From the NCBI RefSeq assembly GCF_029338175.1, contig NZ_CP119862.1:4062839-4126838 (forward strand): 64,000 bases of DNA, given 5' to 3'. This document shows, in pieces, positions 12,757 through 26,147 of this stretch (its first letter is position 1; each line of letters starts with the position of its first letter). The notes beneath the pieces were generated by a model. It had not been told where the DNA came from. It saw only the letters and a program-made list of their open reading frames with translations, and did not search any database. This DNA is from Citrobacter enshiensis. Its GTDB lineage: Bacteria > Pseudomonadota > Gammaproteobacteria > Enterobacterales > Enterobacteriaceae. The position numbers were made by a program, and so were the translations under genes.

Positions 12757-12786
12757 CCGGATGGCAGGTGAATACCCGCCATCCGG
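12757..12786. repeat. Single REP unit at the carB 3' end
   Basis: CCGGATGGC...GCCATCCGG inverted repeat just past the carB stop codon and before the terminator, typical of a 3'-end stabilising REP. Confidence 0.75.
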
Positions 12787-12788
12787 GA

Positions 12789-15700
12789 TTATTTTTTAAT
12801 CTGCGCGTGCATTTCCTGCACCGATGTCACCTTCTCAGTGGCATCGGCATTTAACGCCATCGCCGTGGCGAAACCGCCGTTCAGCGTGGTGTCATAATGC
12901 ACTTTATACTGCAGCGCGCTGCGGCGAATCAGTTTGGAGTCTTCAATCGCCTGGCGACCTGCGGTGGTGTTGATGATGTAGGTGTATTCGCCATTCTTGA
13001 TACGGTCCTGAATGTGCGGACGGCCTTCATGCACTTTGTTCACCAGACGCGGGTTAATACCGGCTTCTCCCAGCACAATCGCCGTGCCGTGGGTAGCATC
13101 CAGTTCGAAGCCCTGTTTCAGCAGTTTTGCGGCCAGGTCCACCACACGCTCTTTGTCACCTTCGCGAACAGAGAGCAATGCGCGACCGGATTTCTTCATG
13201 GTAGAGCTGCTGCCCAGCTGCGCTTTCGCGAACGCTTCTGCAAAGGTGCGCCCCACGCCCATCACTTCCCCGGTAGAGCGCATTTCTGGCCCTAACAGCG
13301 GGTCAACGCCCGGGAATTTGTTGAACGGCAGTACCACTTCTTTCACCGAGTAGTACGGCGGGATAATCTCTTTGGTAACACCCTGTTCGGTCAGTGACTT
13401 ACCGGCCATCACGCGCGCTGCCACTTTCGCCAGCGGAACACCCGTCGCTTTGGAGACGAACGGCACGGTACGCGCCGCGCGCGGGTTGACTTCAATCAGG
13501 TAGACTTCGTTGTCTTTCACCGCGAACTGAACGTTCATCAGGCCGCGAACCTGCAGTTCGAAGGCCAGTTTCTGCACCTGCTGGCGCATCACGTCCTGGA
13601 TTTCCTGGCTCAGAGTGTAAGCAGGCAGCGAGCAGGCGGAGTCACCGGAGTGAACGCCAGCCTGTTCGATGTGCTCCATAATGCCGCCAATCAGCACCAT
13701 CTCGCCGTCGCAGATAGCATCCACATCCACTTCAATAGCATCGTCCAGGAAGCGGTCCAACAGCACCGGCGCATCGTTAGAAACGCTGACTGCCGTCTGG
13801 AAGTAGCGACGCAGGTCGGCTTCATCGTAGACGATTTCCATCGCACGGCCGCCCAGTACGTAGGACGGGCGCACTACCAGCGGGTAGCCAATCTCTTTCG
13901 CCTTCTCAACGGCCATCTCAATGGCGGTTACGGTGGCGTTCGCCGGTTGTTTCAGCTTCAGACGGTCAACGGCTTTCTGGAAGCGCTCACGGTCTTCCGC
14001 ACGGTCAATCGCATCCGGGCTGGTACCGATAACCGGTACGCCCGCCGCTTCCAGCGCACGCGCCAGTTTCAGCGGCGTCTGACCACCGTACTGTACGATA
14101 ACGCCTTTCGGCTTCTCGACGCGGACGATTTCCAGCACATCCTCCAGAGTTACCGGCTCAAAGTAGAGACGGTCAGAGGTGTCGTAGTCGGTAGAGACCG
14201 TTTCCGGGTTACAGTTGACCATGATGGTCTCGTAACCGTCTTCGCGCAGCGCCAGCGAGGCGTGTACGCAGCAGTAGTCGAACTCGATCCCCTGGCCGAT
14301 ACGGTTTGGACCGCCGCCCAGCACCATGATCTTGTCGCGATCCTGATTCGGATTCGCTTCGCACTCATCTTCATACGTGGAGTACATGTACGCGGTGTCG
14401 GTGGCGAATTCTGCGGCGCAGGTGTCCACACGCTTGTAAACCGGGTGCAGGTTGAACTGGTCGCGCAGCTTGCGGATTTCCGCTTCGCGAACGCCGGCCA
14501 GTTTAGCCAGACGCGCATCGGCAAAACCTTTGCGCTTCAACTGGCGCAGGAAGTCCGCGTCGAGGCCGTTAATGCCCACTTCCGCCACTTTCTCTTCCAG
14601 GCGCACCAGCTCTTCAATTTGCACCAGGAACCAGCGGTCGATATTGGTCAGGTTAAACACGCCGTCGACAGACAGGCCAGCGCGGAAGGCGTCAGCGATG
14701 TACCAGATACGCTCAGCGCCCGCGTCTTTCAGCTCACGGCGGATTTTGGTCAGCGCTTCCGGGTCATCCAGGCTCACTTTCGGGTCAAAGCCCATCGCGC
14801 CCACTTCCAGACCGCGCAGCGCTTTCTGCAGGGATTCCTGCTGGGTGCGGCCAATCGCCATCACTTCACCGACAGATTTCATCTGGGTGGTCAGACGGTC
14901 GTTCGCGCCCACAAATTTCTCGAAGTTGAAGCGAGGAATTTTGGTCACAACGTAGTCGATGGAAGGCTCGAACGAGGCCGGAGTACGTCCGCCGGTAATG
15001 TCGTTCATCAGCTCATCGAGGGTGTAACCTACCGCCAGTTTCGCCGCCACTTTAGCAATCGGGAAGCCGGTCGCTTTCGACGCCAGCGCCGAGGAGCGGG
15101 ATACACGCGGGTTCATTTCGATGACAATCAGGCGACCGTTTTTCGGGTTCACCGCAAACTGGACGTTAGAACCGCCGGTTTCCACGCCGATTTCACGCAG
15201 TACCGCCATCGAGGCGTTACGCATGATTTGGTATTCTTTATCGGTCAGCGTCTGCGCTGGCGCTACGGTGATGGAGTCACCGGTATGAATGCCCATGGCG
15301 TCGAAGTTTTCGATAGAGCAGACGATGATGCAGTTGTCGTTTTTATCACGCACCACTTCCATCTCGTACTCTTTCCAGCCAATCAGCGACTCATCAATCA
15401 GCAGTTCGTTGGTGGGGGAAAGATCCAGCCCGCGTTCGCAAATTTCTTCGAACTCTTCGCGGTTATAGGCAATACCGCCGCCGGTGCCGCCCATGGTGAA
15501 GCTAGGTCGGATGATGCAAGGGAAGCCGACGTCAGCGGCAACCGCCAGCGCTTCTTCCATCGTGTGAGCGATACCCGAGCGCGCGGTGTCGAGACCGATT
15601 TTCTTCATCGCAATGTCGAAGCGACGGCGGTCTTCCGCTTTATCAATCGCATCAGCTGTCGCGCCAATCATGGTCACGCCGAACTCTTCCAGTACGCCCT

Positions 15701-16013
15701 GACGCTCCAGTTCCAGCGCGCAGTTCAGCGCTGTCTGGCCGCCCATGGTCGGCAGTACGGCGTCCGGACGCTCTTTCTCGATGATTTTGCGCACCACTTC
15801 CCAGTGAATCGGCTCGATGTAGGTGGCATCGGCCATTTCCGGGTCGGTCATGATGGTCGCCGGGTTAGAGTTCACCAGAATAACGCGGTAACCCTCTTCA
15901 CGCAGGGCTTTACAGGCCTGTGCGCCGGAGTAGTCAAATTCGCAGGCCTGGCCGATAACAATCGGACCAGCGCCAAGGATCAGGATGCTTTTTATATCTG
16001 TACGTTTTGGCAT
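12789..16013 (-). CDS. carB: CarB, carbamoyl-phosphate synthase large chain
   Basis: 1074 residues, family length. Two homologous ATP-grasp halves: the first with [21 protein letters not shown] and [15 protein letters not shown], the second with [23 protein letters not shown] and [18 protein letters not shown]-terminal MGS-like allosteric domain binds UMP, IMP and ornithine in the family. It makes carbamoyl phosphate for arginine and pyrimidines with ammonia channelled from CarA. It lies 18 nt downstream of carA. Confidence 0.99.
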   Translation of the reverse strand: MPKRTDIKSILILGAGPIVIGQACEFDYSGAQACKALREEGYRVILVNSNPATIMTDPEMADATYIEPIHWEVVRKIIEKERPDAVLPTMGGQTALNCALELERQGVLEEFGVTMIGATADAIDKAEDRRRFDIAMKKIGLDTARSGIAHTMEEALAVAADVGFPCIIRPSFTMGGTGGGIAYNREEFEEICERGLDLSPTNELLIDESLIGWKEYEMEVVRDKNDNCIIVCSIENFDAMGIHTGDSITVAPAQTLTDKEYQIMRNASMAVLREIGVETGGSNVQFAVNPKNGRLIVIEMNPRVSRSSALASKATGFPIAKVAAKLAVGYTLDELMNDITGGRTPASFEPSIDYVVTKIPRFNFEKFVGANDRLTTQMKSVGEVMAIGRTQQESLQKALRGLEVGAMGFDPKVSLDDPEALTKIRRELKDAGAERIWYIADAFRAGLSVDGVFNLTNIDRWFLVQIEELVRLEEKVAEVGINGLDADFLRQLKRKGFADARLAKLAGVREAEIRKLRDQFNLHPVYKRVDTCAAEFATDTAYMYSTYEDECEANPNQDRDKIMVLGGGPNRIGQGIEFDYCCVHASLALREDGYETIMVNCNPETVSTDYDTSDRLYFEPVTLEDVLEIVRVEKPKGVIVQYGGQTPLKLARALEAAGVPVIGTSPDAIDRAEDRERFQKAVDRLKLKQPANATVTAIEMAVEKAKEIGYPLVVRPSYVLGGRAMEIVYDEADLRRYFQTAVSVSNDAPVLLDRFLDDAIEVDVDAICDGEMVLIGGIMEHIEQAGVHSGDSACSLPAYTLSQEIQDVMRQQVQKLAFELQVRGLMNVQFAVKDNEVYLIEVNPRAARTVPFVSKATGVPLAKVAARVMAGKSLTEQGVTKEIIPPYYSVKEVVLPFNKFPGVDPLLGPEMRSTGEVMGVGRTFAEAFAKAQLGSSSTMKKSGRALLSVREGDKERVVDLAAKLLKQGFELDATHGTAIVLGEAGINPRLVNKVHEGRPHIQDRIKNGEYTYIINTTAGRQAIEDSKLIRRSALQYKVHYDTTLNGGFATAMALNADATEKVTSVQEMHAQIKK

Positions 16014-16031
16014 TGTCTTCTCGGCTCCTGA

Positions 16032-17180
16032 TTATTTAGCGGTCTTACGGTATTGCTCGATAAGTTCGATAAAGTGATCGAACAGTGGCGCGGCATCGTG
16101 CGGGCCTGGGCTGGCTTCCGGGTGTCCCTGGAAGCTAAACGCCGGTTTGTCGGTGCGATGGATACCTTGCAGGGTGTGGTCAAACAGGGATTTATGCGTC
16201 ACGCGCAGATTGGCAGGCATCGACGCCTCATCAACCGCAAAACCGTGGTTCTGGGCAGTAATCATCACGGTATTGTTATCAATATCTTTGACCGGATGGT
16301 TGCCGCCGTGGTGGCCAAACTTCATCTTGATGGTTTTCGCACCGCTTGCCAGCGCCAGTAGCTGATGGCCGAGGCAGATACCGAACACCGGAATGTCGGT
16401 TTCGAGGAATTTCTGAATCGCGGTAATAGCATAGTCACACGGCGCCGGGTCGCCAGGGCCGTTAGAGAGGAAAATGCCGTCCGGGTTCATTTTCAGAACG
16501 TCTTCTGCAGAGGTCTGCGCTGGCACCACTGTCAGGCGACAGCCGCGATCTACCAGCATACGCAGAATGTTGCGTTTAGCGCCGTAGTCATACGCCACCA
16601 CATGGAACGGCAGTTCTTCCTCTTTTTTCGCTTCTGGCAGTTCGCCTGAAAGCGTCCAGCTCCCCTGCGTCCAGCTATAGGCTTCCGCTGTGGTCACTTC
16701 TTTCGCCAGGTCCATCCCGTTCAGGCCAGGGAAGGCTTTCGCTTTTTCCTGCGCCAGTGCCGCATCCAGATTATCACCCGCGATGATGCAGCCGTTCTGT
16801 GCGCCCTTCTCGCGCAGCAGACGCGTCAGCTTACGGGTATCGATATCGGCAATCGCCACGATGTTATGGCGCTTCAGGTAAGAAGAGAGGTCTTCGGTAT
16901 TGCGGTAGTTGCTGGCAATCAGCGGCAGGTCGCGAATAATCAGACCTTGCGCATGTACCTGAGAGGATTCTGCATCGGCTTCATTGGTGCCGACATTACC
17001 GATATGGGGATAAGTAAGAGTGACGATTTGGCGAGAATAGGAAGGATCAGTGAGGATTTCTTGATAACCGGTCATTGAAGTATTGAAAACGACTTCCCCA
17101 ACCGCCGAACCTGTTGCCCCTATGGCCCGACCGTGAAACTGGGTTCCGTCTTCCAGAACCAATAGCGCTGACTTAATCAA
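16032..17180 (-). CDS. carA: CarA, carbamoyl-phosphate synthase small chain
   Basis: 382 residues when started at a TTG at 17180: this reproduces the family N-terminus [16 protein letters not shown] and is preceded by CTGGAGGGTG. An upstream in-frame ATG (17207) lacks an RBS and would add nine unmatched residues. E. coli carA is known to use a UUG start. Class I glutamine amidotransferase triad: nucleophilic Cys in GICLGHQLL (about 269), His and Glu in [11 protein letters not shown]. It supplies ammonia to CarB. Confidence 0.96.
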   Translation of the reverse strand: MIKSALLVLEDGTQFHGRAIGATGSAVGEVVFNTSMTGYQEILTDPSYSRQIVTLTYPHIGNVGTNEADAESSQVHAQGLIIRDLPLIASNYRNTEDLSSYLKRHNIVAIADIDTRKLTRLLREKGAQNGCIIAGDNLDAALAQEKAKAFPGLNGMDLAKEVTTAEAYSWTQGSWTLSGELPEAKKEEELPFHVVAYDYGAKRNILRMLVDRGCRLTVVPAQTSAEDVLKMNPDGIFLSNGPGDPAPCDYAITAIQKFLETDIPVFGICLGHQLLALASGAKTIKMKFGHHGGNHPVKDIDNNTVMITAQNHGFAVDEASMPANLRVTHKSLFDHTLQGIHRTDKPAFSFQGHPEASPGPHDAAPLFDHFIELIEQYRKTAK

Positions 17181-17211
17181 AACACCCTCCAGAGAATATT
17201 CACTCACTTTA

Positions 17212-17253
17212 TTTGCATATTAATTCATTATGACTGCATGAATCAATGCAAAT
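17212..17253 (-). promoter_or_regulatory. Tandem ARG boxes at the carAB promoter
   Basis: Two ArgR-type boxes on the minus strand, AATGAATTAATATGCAAA (about 17212-17229) and AATTTGCATTGATTCATGCA (about 17236-17254), just upstream of the carA RBS. They match the layout of the arginine-repressed carP2 promoter of E. coli. The AT-rich stretch to 17636 should contain the pyrimidine-regulated P1, which I cannot place exactly. Confidence 0.7.
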
Positions 17254-17636
17254 TTGCTTACCCATGTATTTCTGGCAAACGGCGGCATTCTAGAGACAGA
17301 CCGGACAAAAGTCTACCTGAAAGGGGAATTTTTATTATTATTTTGAGTCACTGGGATAAATCACGTGATTTAACAGGCAAAAAGATCAGCTAAGTCACGT
17401 CGGGAAACGCTTGCGCGGCAGAAAGAGCATGAAAAAACATTATCAAGATGAAAAAAGTAGACCATTTGGTCAAAATTTACATAAAACCAACAAAAACAAA
17501 GATAAAAACACGATATTATGAGGAATTGGTTAAAAGTACATGACAAAAGCAATAAAATAAAAGGGCAATAAAATATTGCCCTATGTAATCAATAAATTAT
17601 GACTACAATGACCACATCACTAAGGGTAACTTATGC

Positions 17637-18473
<837 letters not shown>

Positions 18474-18631
18474 TTAATTTTGCGTAAATCGTTTTCAGAT
18501 TAACCAGCGCGCTGCCGCACCGCTAGCCAAAAACGTCGATAATTAGAATTTAATGATAAACAGGGTGAGATATCAGTAAAAGGCATGATGCATCGGAATA
18601 AGTCGCACCATACCGTTATATAGACTTGGAT

Positions 18632-19546
18632 TTACGGCGCCAATGCCAGCACGTCTGCAACCCACTGCTGGAAACCAATAGCATCGATATCGAGGGCGAC
18701 CTGCGCATTTGCCGGTCTGTTCATCCGTCCCTCAATATCCACAACGGTTGTTCCGGCGGTATATTCCCCCTGAGTTTCTACCGCGACGAAGCACGGCTTG
18801 ACGGTAAACAGATCCGGGCGAACCAGCCAGGCAATGGCGCACAGGTCGTGCATCCGCACGCCAGTGCTCATTGTTCCGCTGCGATAGTGACTGAACAGGG
18901 CGTGCAGCATCTTTCCGGTACGATTCAGAGTGGGTAACGCGTCCAGATACTCCGGCGTCAGCATGGCCTGATTCGTGACATCCAGCCCGCACATCACAAT
19001 CTCTATTCCACTCTGGAATACACAGGCGGCAGCTTCCGGGTCGACAGCGATATTAAATTCGGCATTAGGGGTGAAGTTCCCCCGCCCGGCAGAACCGCCC
19101 ATAATCACCAGACGGCGAACATTGAATATGCATTCTGGGTAATGCTTCAGCAGCAGCGCGATGTTTGTTAACGGGCCAATCGCGACCAGGGTGACCGGTT
19201 CAGGCGCACTCATTAACGCATCACGAATAGCGATAAAAGCCGGTTTCGCCAGCGGCTGTCGGTTATGCGCGACAAAATCATAACCTTCCATACCGGATTC
19301 ACCATGAACATAGGCCGCGTCGCGCAGTGGACGCAATAATGGCGTGGCAGCTCCCTGCGCCAGGGGAACATCGGCATTCCAGAAATGCAGCAGTTGCAGG
19401 GCGTTACGGGTAGTTTTCTCCACGGAGACGTTACCGGCGACCGTGGTCATCAATTGCAGGTCAAGCTGAGGGGCAAACAGCGCAGCGGCAATCGCCGCGG
19501 CATCATCAATACCTGGATCGGTGTCGAGAATAATGGGTAGGCGCAT
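18632..19546 (-). CDS. rihC: RihC, ribonucleoside hydrolase
   Basis: 304 residues from ATG 19546, preceded by GGAGGAAAT; the longer frame to 19609 runs through the ispH terminator and is rejected. Inosine-uridine nucleoside hydrolase family, with the calcium-binding [16 protein letters not shown] at the N-terminus and the active-site segment [11 protein letters not shown] near residue 233. It cleaves purine and pyrimidine ribonucleosides for salvage. It lies downstream of ispH behind a terminator. Confidence 0.97.
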   Translation of the reverse strand: MRLPIILDTDPGIDDAAAIAAALFAPQLDLQLMTTVAGNVSVEKTTRNALQLLHFWNADVPLAQGAATPLLRPLRDAAYVHGESGMEGYDFVAHNRQPLAKPAFIAIRDALMSAPEPVTLVAIGPLTNIALLLKHYPECIFNVRRLVIMGGSAGRGNFTPNAEFNIAVDPEAAACVFQSGIEIVMCGLDVTNQAMLTPEYLDALPTLNRTGKMLHALFSHYRSGTMSTGVRMHDLCAIAWLVRPDLFTVKPCFVAVETQGEYTAGTTVVDIEGRMNRPANAQVALDIDAIGFQQWVADVLALAP

Positions 19547-19556
19547 ATTTCCTCCA

Positions 19557-19589
19557 TAAAAAAATGCCAGACATCGAGTCTGGCATCTT
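19557..19589 (-). terminator. Terminator after ispH
   Basis: On the minus strand GATGCCAGACTC-GATG-TCTGGCAT followed by seven T. It ends the ribF-ileS-lspA-fkpB-ispH transcript before rihC. Confidence 0.88.
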
Positions 19590-19612
19590 CTCATAATCAT
19601 CACGTGCAAGAT

Positions 19613-20563
19613 TTACTCTACTTCACGAACATCCACTCGCAGCTCTTTCGGCACTTCAAAAACGATGTTCTCTTCACGACCTTCCAGCGGAATCGCTTCG
19701 CCGCCACCAAGCTCCTGCAAGCGCGAAATGACATTTTGTACCAGAATATCCGGTGCGGAGGCCCCTGCGGTGACGCCAACGCAGGTCGCATTCTTGACCC
19801 ACGTTTCCTGGATATCGGTCGCATCGTCGATAAGAAACGCCGCTTTCCCCATTCGCTGCGCCAGTTCAGCCAGACGGTTGGAGTTTGAGGAGTTCCTGGA
19901 ACCGACCACCAACACCACATCGGCCTGTTCAGCCAGCGCACGCACCGCTTCCTGACGGTTAGTCGTCGCATAGCAGATATCGTCTTTGCGCGGCCCGACG
20001 ATTTTCGGGAATCGCTTACGCAGCGCATCAATAACGTCTGAGGTGTCATCCACGGAAAGCGTGGTTTGCGTCATAAAGGAGAGTTTGCCCTCATTTTTGA
20101 CATTCAGCGTCCAGACATCCTCTGGCGATTCGACCAGGTACATCCCCCCTACCGGGTTGCTGTACTGACCCATCGTACCTTCTACTTCCGGGTGCCCCGC
20201 ATGGCCAATCAGGATCGACTCTTCGCCGCGACGGCTGGCGCGCGCCACTTCCATATGCACTTTCGTTACCAGCGGACAGGTCGCGTCAAAGACCGTGAGA
20301 TCGCGGCTTTTCGCCTCATTACGTACCGCCTGAGAAACGCCATGGGCAGAGAAAATCAGGATCGCGCCATCCGGTACTTCGCTGATTTGCTCAATAAAAA
20401 TCGCCCCACGCTCACGGAGGGTGTCCACCACATAACGGTTATGCACCACTTCGTGACGAACATAAATTGGCGCGCCGTAAATCGCCAGCGCGTTTTCAAC
20501 AATGCTGATAGCGCGGTCTACACCCGCGCAAAATCCGCGCGGGTTGGCCAACAGGATCTGCAT
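19613..20563 (-). CDS. ispH: IspH, 4-hydroxy-3-methylbut-2-enyl diphosphate reductase
   Basis: 316 residues from ATG 20563, matching [14 protein letters not shown]; a longer frame to 20665 overlaps fkpB and is rejected. Three conserved cysteines ligate the [4Fe-4S] cluster: in [11 protein letters not shown] (12), [11 protein letters not shown] (96) and [11 protein letters not shown] (197). It performs the last step of the MEP pathway, making IPP and DMAPP. The start is one base after the fkpB stop, so translation is coupled. Confidence 0.98.
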   Translation of the reverse strand: MQILLANPRGFCAGVDRAISIVENALAIYGAPIYVRHEVVHNRYVVDTLRERGAIFIEQISEVPDGAILIFSAHGVSQAVRNEAKSRDLTVFDATCPLVTKVHMEVARASRRGEESILIGHAGHPEVEGTMGQYSNPVGGMYLVESPEDVWTLNVKNEGKLSFMTQTTLSVDDTSDVIDALRKRFPKIVGPRKDDICYATTNRQEAVRALAEQADVVLVVGSRNSSNSNRLAELAQRMGKAAFLIDDATDIQETWVKNATCVGVTAGASAPDILVQNVISRLQELGGGEAIPLEGREENIVFEVPKELRVDVREVE

Positions 20564-20564
20564 T

Positions 20565-21014
20565 TTACGCCTCCAGTGCCGGATCGACTTCCAGCACTTC
20601 AATATCAAAATGAACGATACGCCCTGCCAGCGGATGGTTGAAATCAACGGTGATGGAGTCGCCATTAATTTCGCGGATCACGCCAGGCATTTCACTGCCG
20701 TCCATTGCGGTAAAGAGCATAATTGCCCCGATCTCGGGTTCGCCCGCGTCCATAAATTCCCGACGCGAGAAATACTGAATCAAATCCGGGCTCGGTACGC
20801 CAAAAGCGGCATCCGGCTCCAGAGAAAACGTGGTTTTTTCGCCATTTTTCAGGCCAAGAAGATGCTGCTCCAGTCCTTCAGACAGAGAGCCATCACCCAG
20901 GCGGAATAGCGCAGGTTTGCCGTTATTGCGGGTCGACTCTGCGGTGGAGCCATCGTCGAGCTTTAAGGTGAAGTGCACCAGCACCGCACTGTTACTCTGT
21001 ACTGATTTAGACAT
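20565..21014 (-). CDS. fkpB: FkpB, FKBP-type peptidyl-prolyl isomerase
   Basis: 149 residues, equal to E. coli FkpB. SlyD-like FKBP with [18 protein letters not shown] at the N-terminus, [20 protein letters not shown] leading into the insert-in-flap domain, and [20 protein letters not shown] at the C-terminus. Cytoplasmic proline isomerase/chaperone. It is separated from lspA by about 180 nt of BIME sequence but follows it in the same transcript order. Confidence 0.97.
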   Translation of the reverse strand: MSKSVQSNSAVLVHFTLKLDDGSTAESTRNNGKPALFRLGDGSLSEGLEQHLLGLKNGEKTTFSLEPDAAFGVPSPDLIQYFSRREFMDAGEPEIGAIMLFTAMDGSEMPGVIREINGDSITVDFNHPLAGRIVHFDIEVLEVDPALEA

Positions 21015-21044
21015 GCAGGTTGCTCTTTAAAATTGCTGCCGCCT

Positions 21045-21196
21045 GTTTGCCCGGTGGCGCTACGCTTACCGGGCCTACAAGGATTGCGATATATTGTAGG
21101 CCGGATAAGGCGTTTACGCCGCCATCCGGCACAGGTTTGCCTGATGGCGCTACGCTTATCAGGCCTACAGCACCTGATAAGCGCCATCCGGCCATT
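21045..21196. repeat. Composite BIME (four REP units) between lspA and fkpB
   Basis: Successive alternating units: GCCCGGTGGCGCTACGCTTACCGGGC, GTAGGCCGGATAAGGCG...CGCCATCCGGC, GCCTGATGGCGCTACGCTTATCAGGC and GATAAGCGCCATCCGGC. This is the longest REP cluster in the window and lies inside an essential operon. Confidence 0.9.
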
Positions 21197-21198
21197 TT

Positions 21199-21696
21199 TT
21201 ATGCGGCTTTTTTCTCTTTCGAAGGCAAAAAGCCTTCCAGCACAATCATTGCCGCGCCGACACAAATTGCGGTGTCCGCGAGGTTAAACGTAGCGAAGTG
21301 CCAGTTACCGACGTAGAAGTCGATCATATCGACCACGAAGCCATGCCACAAACGATCGAATAAATTGCCCAGCGCGCCGCCAATAATCAACGCATAAGCA
21401 ATGTTATTCAGCTTTTGCGAAGCCTTTGTGCGATACATCATCACCATCAGGGTAACGCAGATACCAATCGCAATACCGGCGAAGAACCAACGCTGCCAGC
21501 CACCACTATCGGCAAGGAAACTGAACGCCGCGCCGTAGTTACGCGCATAATGCAGATTAAGCGATGGGAACAGCGACACCGTATCCCCCAGAGCAAAATT
21601 CTGGAGGATCAGGTATTTGCTGCCCAAATCGATAATCAGCACGACCACCACCAGCCACAGCCAGCGCAGTCCTGTTGAACAGATAGGCTTACTCAT
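21199..21696 (-). CDS. lspA: LspA, prolipoprotein signal peptidase II
   Basis: 165 residues, four predicted membrane segments. The catalytic aspartates lie in [23 protein letters not shown] (family D123/D141). It removes signal peptides from diacylated prolipoproteins in the inner membrane. The ATG overlaps the ileS stop by one base (TGATG), so translation is coupled. Confidence 0.98.
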   Translation of the reverse strand: MSKPICSTGLRWLWLVVVVLIIDLGSKYLILQNFALGDTVSLFPSLNLHYARNYGAAFSFLADSGGWQRWFFAGIAIGICVTLMVMMYRTKASQKLNNIAYALIIGGALGNLFDRLWHGFVVDMIDFYVGNWHFATFNLADTAICVGAAMIVLEGFLPSKEKKAA

Positions 21697-24512
21697 CAGG
21701 CAAACTTACGTTGTTCGCCATCACCGGCGATATTGCTGACACAGCGTCCGCAGATGTCTGCGTGTTCCGCCACCTGGCCGACATCAGTCGTGTAATGCCA
21801 GCAACGCGGGCACTTATCACCCTCGGCTTTGCTCAATACGACCTTCAGCCCTTTCAGCAGTTCGCTTTGCTGTGCATCAGCAGGCGCACTTGCATACTCC
21901 GCGACGGCTGCGCCAGAGGTCAACAGGACAAATCGCAATTCGTTGCCCAGGGCAGTCAGCTTCGCGGCCAGTTCTGGCTCGGCATACAGCGTCACCGCTG
22001 CTTCCAGAGAACCGCCCACTTTCTTGTCCGCACGTGCCTGTTCGATGACTTTGTTCACTTCGCCGCGCACTTTCAGCAGCTCGTCCCAGAAGGCGTCGTT
22101 CATGACTTCGGCATCAGCCAGACCAAACAGTCCCTGGTACCATTCACCGGTGAAAACGTATTTCTCGCGATCGCCCGGCAGGTAGCCCCAGATTTCGTCC
22201 GCCGTGAAGGACATGATCGGCGCCATCCAGCGTACCAGTGCTTCTGCAATGTGGTACAGGGCCGTCTGACAGCTACGACGCGCCACGCTGTCTGCTTTCG
22301 CGGTGTACTGGCGATCTTTGATGATGTCGAGGTAGAACGAGCCCATTTCAACGGAGCAGAAACGCATCAGGCGCTGTACCACTTCGTGGAAATCGTAGGC
22401 TTCATACGCTTTCAGGATGTCTTCCTGTGCGGCTTGCGCACAGCCAACCGCCCACCTGTCCAACACGACCATCTCTTCCGGTTTCACCATGTCTTTCACC
22501 GGATCGAAACCGTTCAGGTTCGCCAGCAGGAAGCGCGCGGTGTTACGGATACGACGATAGCTGTCGGCAGCACGTTTCAGGATCTCGTCAGAAACGGCCA
22601 TTTCACCGGTATAATCGGTAGATGCCACCCACAAACGCAGGATATCCGCGCCCAGTTTGTTCATCACATCCTGAGGAGAAACGGTATTACCGATGGATTT
22701 GGACATCTTGCGACCCTGACCATCCACGGTAAATCCGTGGGTCAGTACCTGGCGGTATGGCGCTTTGCCTTTCATGGCGGTGGAAATCATCAGAGAAGAC
22801 ATGAACCAACCGCGATGCTGGTCAGAACCTTCCAGATACATATCCGCAGCGTGACCCGCAAACTCAGGACGCACATCCACGACGGAAGAGTGGGTGGATC
22901 CGGAGTCAAACCAGACGTCCAGCGTATCCGGCACTTTCACATACTGGTCAGCGTCATCGCCCAGAATCTCTTTCGGGTCGAGATCCCACCAGGCCTGAAT
23001 GCCGTCAACTTCAACGCGCTTCGCCACTTCTTCCATCAGTTCGATGGCACGCGGGTGCAGCTCTTCGGTGTCTTTATGCACAAACAGAGACATCGGCACG
23101 CCCCAGGTACGCTGACGGGAGATACACCAGTCAGGGCGGTTCGCGACCATAGATTCGATACGTGCCTGACCCCAGTCCGGGATCCACTGCACGCCTTTAA
23201 TCTCTTTTAGCGACTGCACGCGCAGGCCTTGCTGATCCATGCTGACAAACCACTGCGGCGTCGCGCGGAAGATGATCGGCGACTTGTGACGCCAGCAGCA
23301 CGGATAGCTGTGCTGCATTTTTTCTACGTGCAGCAGTGCGCCTTTTTCAGTCAGCAATGCAACGACAATATCGTTTGCTTTGAATACGTTAACGCCATCC
23401 AGCGTCGGGTAAGTACCCGGAAGATATGTGCCATCCGGGCCAACAGGGTTAGCGACTTCCAGACCGTATTTCTGGCCAATCACATAGTCGTCAGGGCCGT
23501 GGCCCGGTGCGGTATGAACGGCCCCGGTACCGGCATCCAGCGTCACGTGATCGCCAAGGATAGCCGGGACGTCGAAGCCCATAAACGGATGGGTAAAGCG
23601 CAACAGTTCCAGTTCCGCACCTTTTACCGTGCCAAGGATGCTGTAGTTTGCGGCGCCAATACGCTGCATCACGCCTTCAACCAGATCTTTCGCCAGAATC
23701 AGCGCCTGATCGTCAATCTGTACCAGCGCATAGTCGAAATCAGCCGCCAGAGAAATCGCACGGTTAGCAGGCAACGTCCACGGGGTTGTGGTCCAAATAA
23801 CCAGTGAAATCGGGCCGTTCACGGCAGTGACGCCGAATTTTGCTTTCACGGCATCCTGAGAGGCGGCGTGGAAAGCCACATCGATAGATGGAGAGGTTTT
23901 GTCGTAATACTCAACTTCCGCTTCCGCCAGGGCGGAACGGCAGTCTACGCACCAGTGCACCGGCTTCGCGCCTTTGTGCAGATGGCCGTTACCGATGATT
24001 TTACCCAGCGCACGAATGATGTTGGCTTCGGTTTTGAAGTCCATGGTCAGATACGGATGCGACCAGTCACCCAGCACGCCCAGGCGGATAAAGTCATTAC
24101 GCTGACCGTCAACCTGCGTCGCCGCATATTCACGGCACTTCGCGCGGAACTCCGCAGCGGTGAACTTCTCGCCCGGTTTACCGTATTCCTGCTCAACTTT
24201 CAGTTCGATGGGCAGACCATGACAGTCCCAGCCCGGAACATAAGGTGAGTCAAATCCCGTAAGCCCTTTGGACTTCACGATAATGTCTTTCAGAATCTTG
24301 TTAACTGAGTGACCAATATGAATACTGCCATTCGCATAAGGAGGGCCATCATGCAGAATGAAGGTTTTTTTGCCTTTTTTGGCCGCACGAATGATGCCGT
24401 ACAGGTCATCATCAGTCCAACGCGCCAGCATTCCCGGTTCGCGTTTGGCGAGATCGCCACGCATTGGGAACCCTGTTTCCGGCAAATTCAGGGTTGATTT
24501 ATAGTCACTCAT
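21696..24512 (-). CDS. ileS: IleS, isoleucyl-tRNA synthetase
   Basis: 938 residues, the E. coli length. Class I features: HIGH motif in [20 protein letters not shown] near residue 57, the CP1 editing domain, KMSKS in [10 protein letters not shown] near residue 600, and a C-terminal zinc site with [11 protein letters not shown] and [10 protein letters not shown]. Essential. It lies between ribF (32-nt gap) and lspA. Confidence 0.99.
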   Translation of the reverse strand: MSDYKSTLNLPETGFPMRGDLAKREPGMLARWTDDDLYGIIRAAKKGKKTFILHDGPPYANGSIHIGHSVNKILKDIIVKSKGLTGFDSPYVPGWDCHGLPIELKVEQEYGKPGEKFTAAEFRAKCREYAATQVDGQRNDFIRLGVLGDWSHPYLTMDFKTEANIIRALGKIIGNGHLHKGAKPVHWCVDCRSALAEAEVEYYDKTSPSIDVAFHAASQDAVKAKFGVTAVNGPISLVIWTTTPWTLPANRAISLAADFDYALVQIDDQALILAKDLVEGVMQRIGAANYSILGTVKGAELELLRFTHPFMGFDVPAILGDHVTLDAGTGAVHTAPGHGPDDYVIGQKYGLEVANPVGPDGTYLPGTYPTLDGVNVFKANDIVVALLTEKGALLHVEKMQHSYPCCWRHKSPIIFRATPQWFVSMDQQGLRVQSLKEIKGVQWIPDWGQARIESMVANRPDWCISRQRTWGVPMSLFVHKDTEELHPRAIELMEEVAKRVEVDGIQAWWDLDPKEILGDDADQYVKVPDTLDVWFDSGSTHSSVVDVRPEFAGHAADMYLEGSDQHRGWFMSSLMISTAMKGKAPYRQVLTHGFTVDGQGRKMSKSIGNTVSPQDVMNKLGADILRLWVASTDYTGEMAVSDEILKRAADSYRRIRNTARFLLANLNGFDPVKDMVKPEEMVVLDRWAVGCAQAAQEDILKAYEAYDFHEVVQRLMRFCSVEMGSFYLDIIKDRQYTAKADSVARRSCQTALYHIAEALVRWMAPIMSFTADEIWGYLPGDREKYVFTGEWYQGLFGLADAEVMNDAFWDELLKVRGEVNKVIEQARADKKVGGSLEAAVTLYAEPELAAKLTALGNELRFVLLTSGAAVAEYASAPADAQQSELLKGLKVVLSKAEGDKCPRCWHYTTDVGQVAEHADICGRCVSNIAGDGEQRKFA

Positions 24513-24544
24513 CAGATTCTCGTTTCCGTATTTTTCACGTAGGC

Positions 24545-25483
24545 TTACGCCGGGTTTGATAGCCCAAAAAATTCGCGGGCCGTTAACTCATCACGCGCGA
24601 TCTGCGCTTTCAACTCATCAAGAGAAGCGAACCGCTGCTCATTGCGTATCTTTTTACGCAGTATTACATCTATATGGCGACCGTAGAGGTCCATTGCAAC
24701 GTCCAGCAGATGCACTTCCAGCTGTTGACGCACGCCCGCCACCGTTGGGCGAGTGCCAATGTTAGCAACGCCGGGTAACGGCTTGTCGCCAAGGCCCATC
24801 ACTTCAACCGCATAGACCCCTTTCACCGGGGAAACCTGACGACGCAGCGGTAAATTCGCCGTCGGGAAACCGATGGTACGCCCTAACTCATCGCCGTGGA
24901 CAACGCGCCCGGAGATGGTAAAGGGGCGTCCCAGTAAACTTTCAGCGAGCGACAGGTTGTCTTCTGCCAACGCCTGGCGCACAGCAGTACTGCTGATTCG
25001 CACACCGCCTTCACAGAACGTCTGGGTGCTGGTGATGTCAAAACCATATTCAGCGCCCGCTTTCTGTAATAACAAGAAATCGCCTTCGCGACCAGCGCCA
25101 AAGCGGAAATCGTCGCCAATGGCAAGAAATTGTACGCCGAGACGCTTCACCAGCAGATCGCTGATAAACATTTGCGCCGTGAGCGCGGCAAACCGTCGGT
25201 CGAAACGCACGCACAGCACGTATTCGACGCCACACTCTGCCAGGTAACGTAGTTTTTCCCGTAGACGGGTCAGACGCGCAGGCACCTTTTCAGTCGCAAA
25301 CAGCTCCAGCGGCTGCGGCTCGAATATCATGACCATTACCGGTAAACCACGCCTGCGCCCTTCTTCCTGCAAGCCTTGCAGCAACGCGCGATGGCCACGG
25401 TGCACACCGTCGAAATTACCAATGGTCAGCACACACCCATGTGGGGCCTGACTGAGATTATGTATGCCGCGTATCAGCTTCAT
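24545..25483 (-). CDS. ribF: RibF, bifunctional riboflavin kinase/FAD synthetase
   Basis: 312 residues. The N-terminal FMN adenylyltransferase domain has [17 protein letters not shown] near residue 20; the C-terminal riboflavin kinase domain has [11 protein letters not shown] near residue 200 and [11 protein letters not shown]. It converts riboflavin to FMN and FAD. It is the first gene of the ribF-ileS-lspA-fkpB-ispH operon, divergent from rpsT. Confidence 0.98.
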   Translation of the reverse strand: MKLIRGIHNLSQAPHGCVLTIGNFDGVHRGHRALLQGLQEEGRRRGLPVMVMIFEPQPLELFATEKVPARLTRLREKLRYLAECGVEYVLCVRFDRRFAALTAQMFISDLLVKRLGVQFLAIGDDFRFGAGREGDFLLLQKAGAEYGFDITSTQTFCEGGVRISSTAVRQALAEDNLSLAESLLGRPFTISGRVVHGDELGRTIGFPTANLPLRRQVSPVKGVYAVEVMGLGDKPLPGVANIGTRPTVAGVRQQLEVHLLDVAMDLYGRHIDVILRKKIRNEQRFASLDELKAQIARDELTAREFFGLSNPA

Positions 25484-26074
<591 letters not shown>

Positions 26075-26097
26075 TCGCCTGAGTGTTGAAGCTTTGT

Positions 26098-26126
26098 GAA
26101 AAAACCCGCGCAAGCGGGTTTTTTTA
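26098..26126 (+). terminator. rpsT terminator
   Basis: AAAAAACCCGCG-CAAG-CGGGTTTTTTT, a strong intrinsic terminator. The flanking A-run means it can also act for nhaR on the opposite strand. Confidence 0.92.
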
Positions 26127-26147
26127 TGTCTGTCTGGCAAACAAGCC

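Noticed and set aside
13650-16031. A 793-codon open frame on the plus strand opposite carB
   Set aside because: Antisense shadow of carB codon usage; no RBS, no recognisable domain. The same applies to long antisense frames opposite dnaK (29807-31666) and ileS (21711-23210).
21045-21196. Repeated units between lspA and fkpB as a CRISPR-like array
   Set aside because: Units alternate in orientation, are imperfect palindromes of REP type, have no uniform spacers, and no cas genes are nearby.
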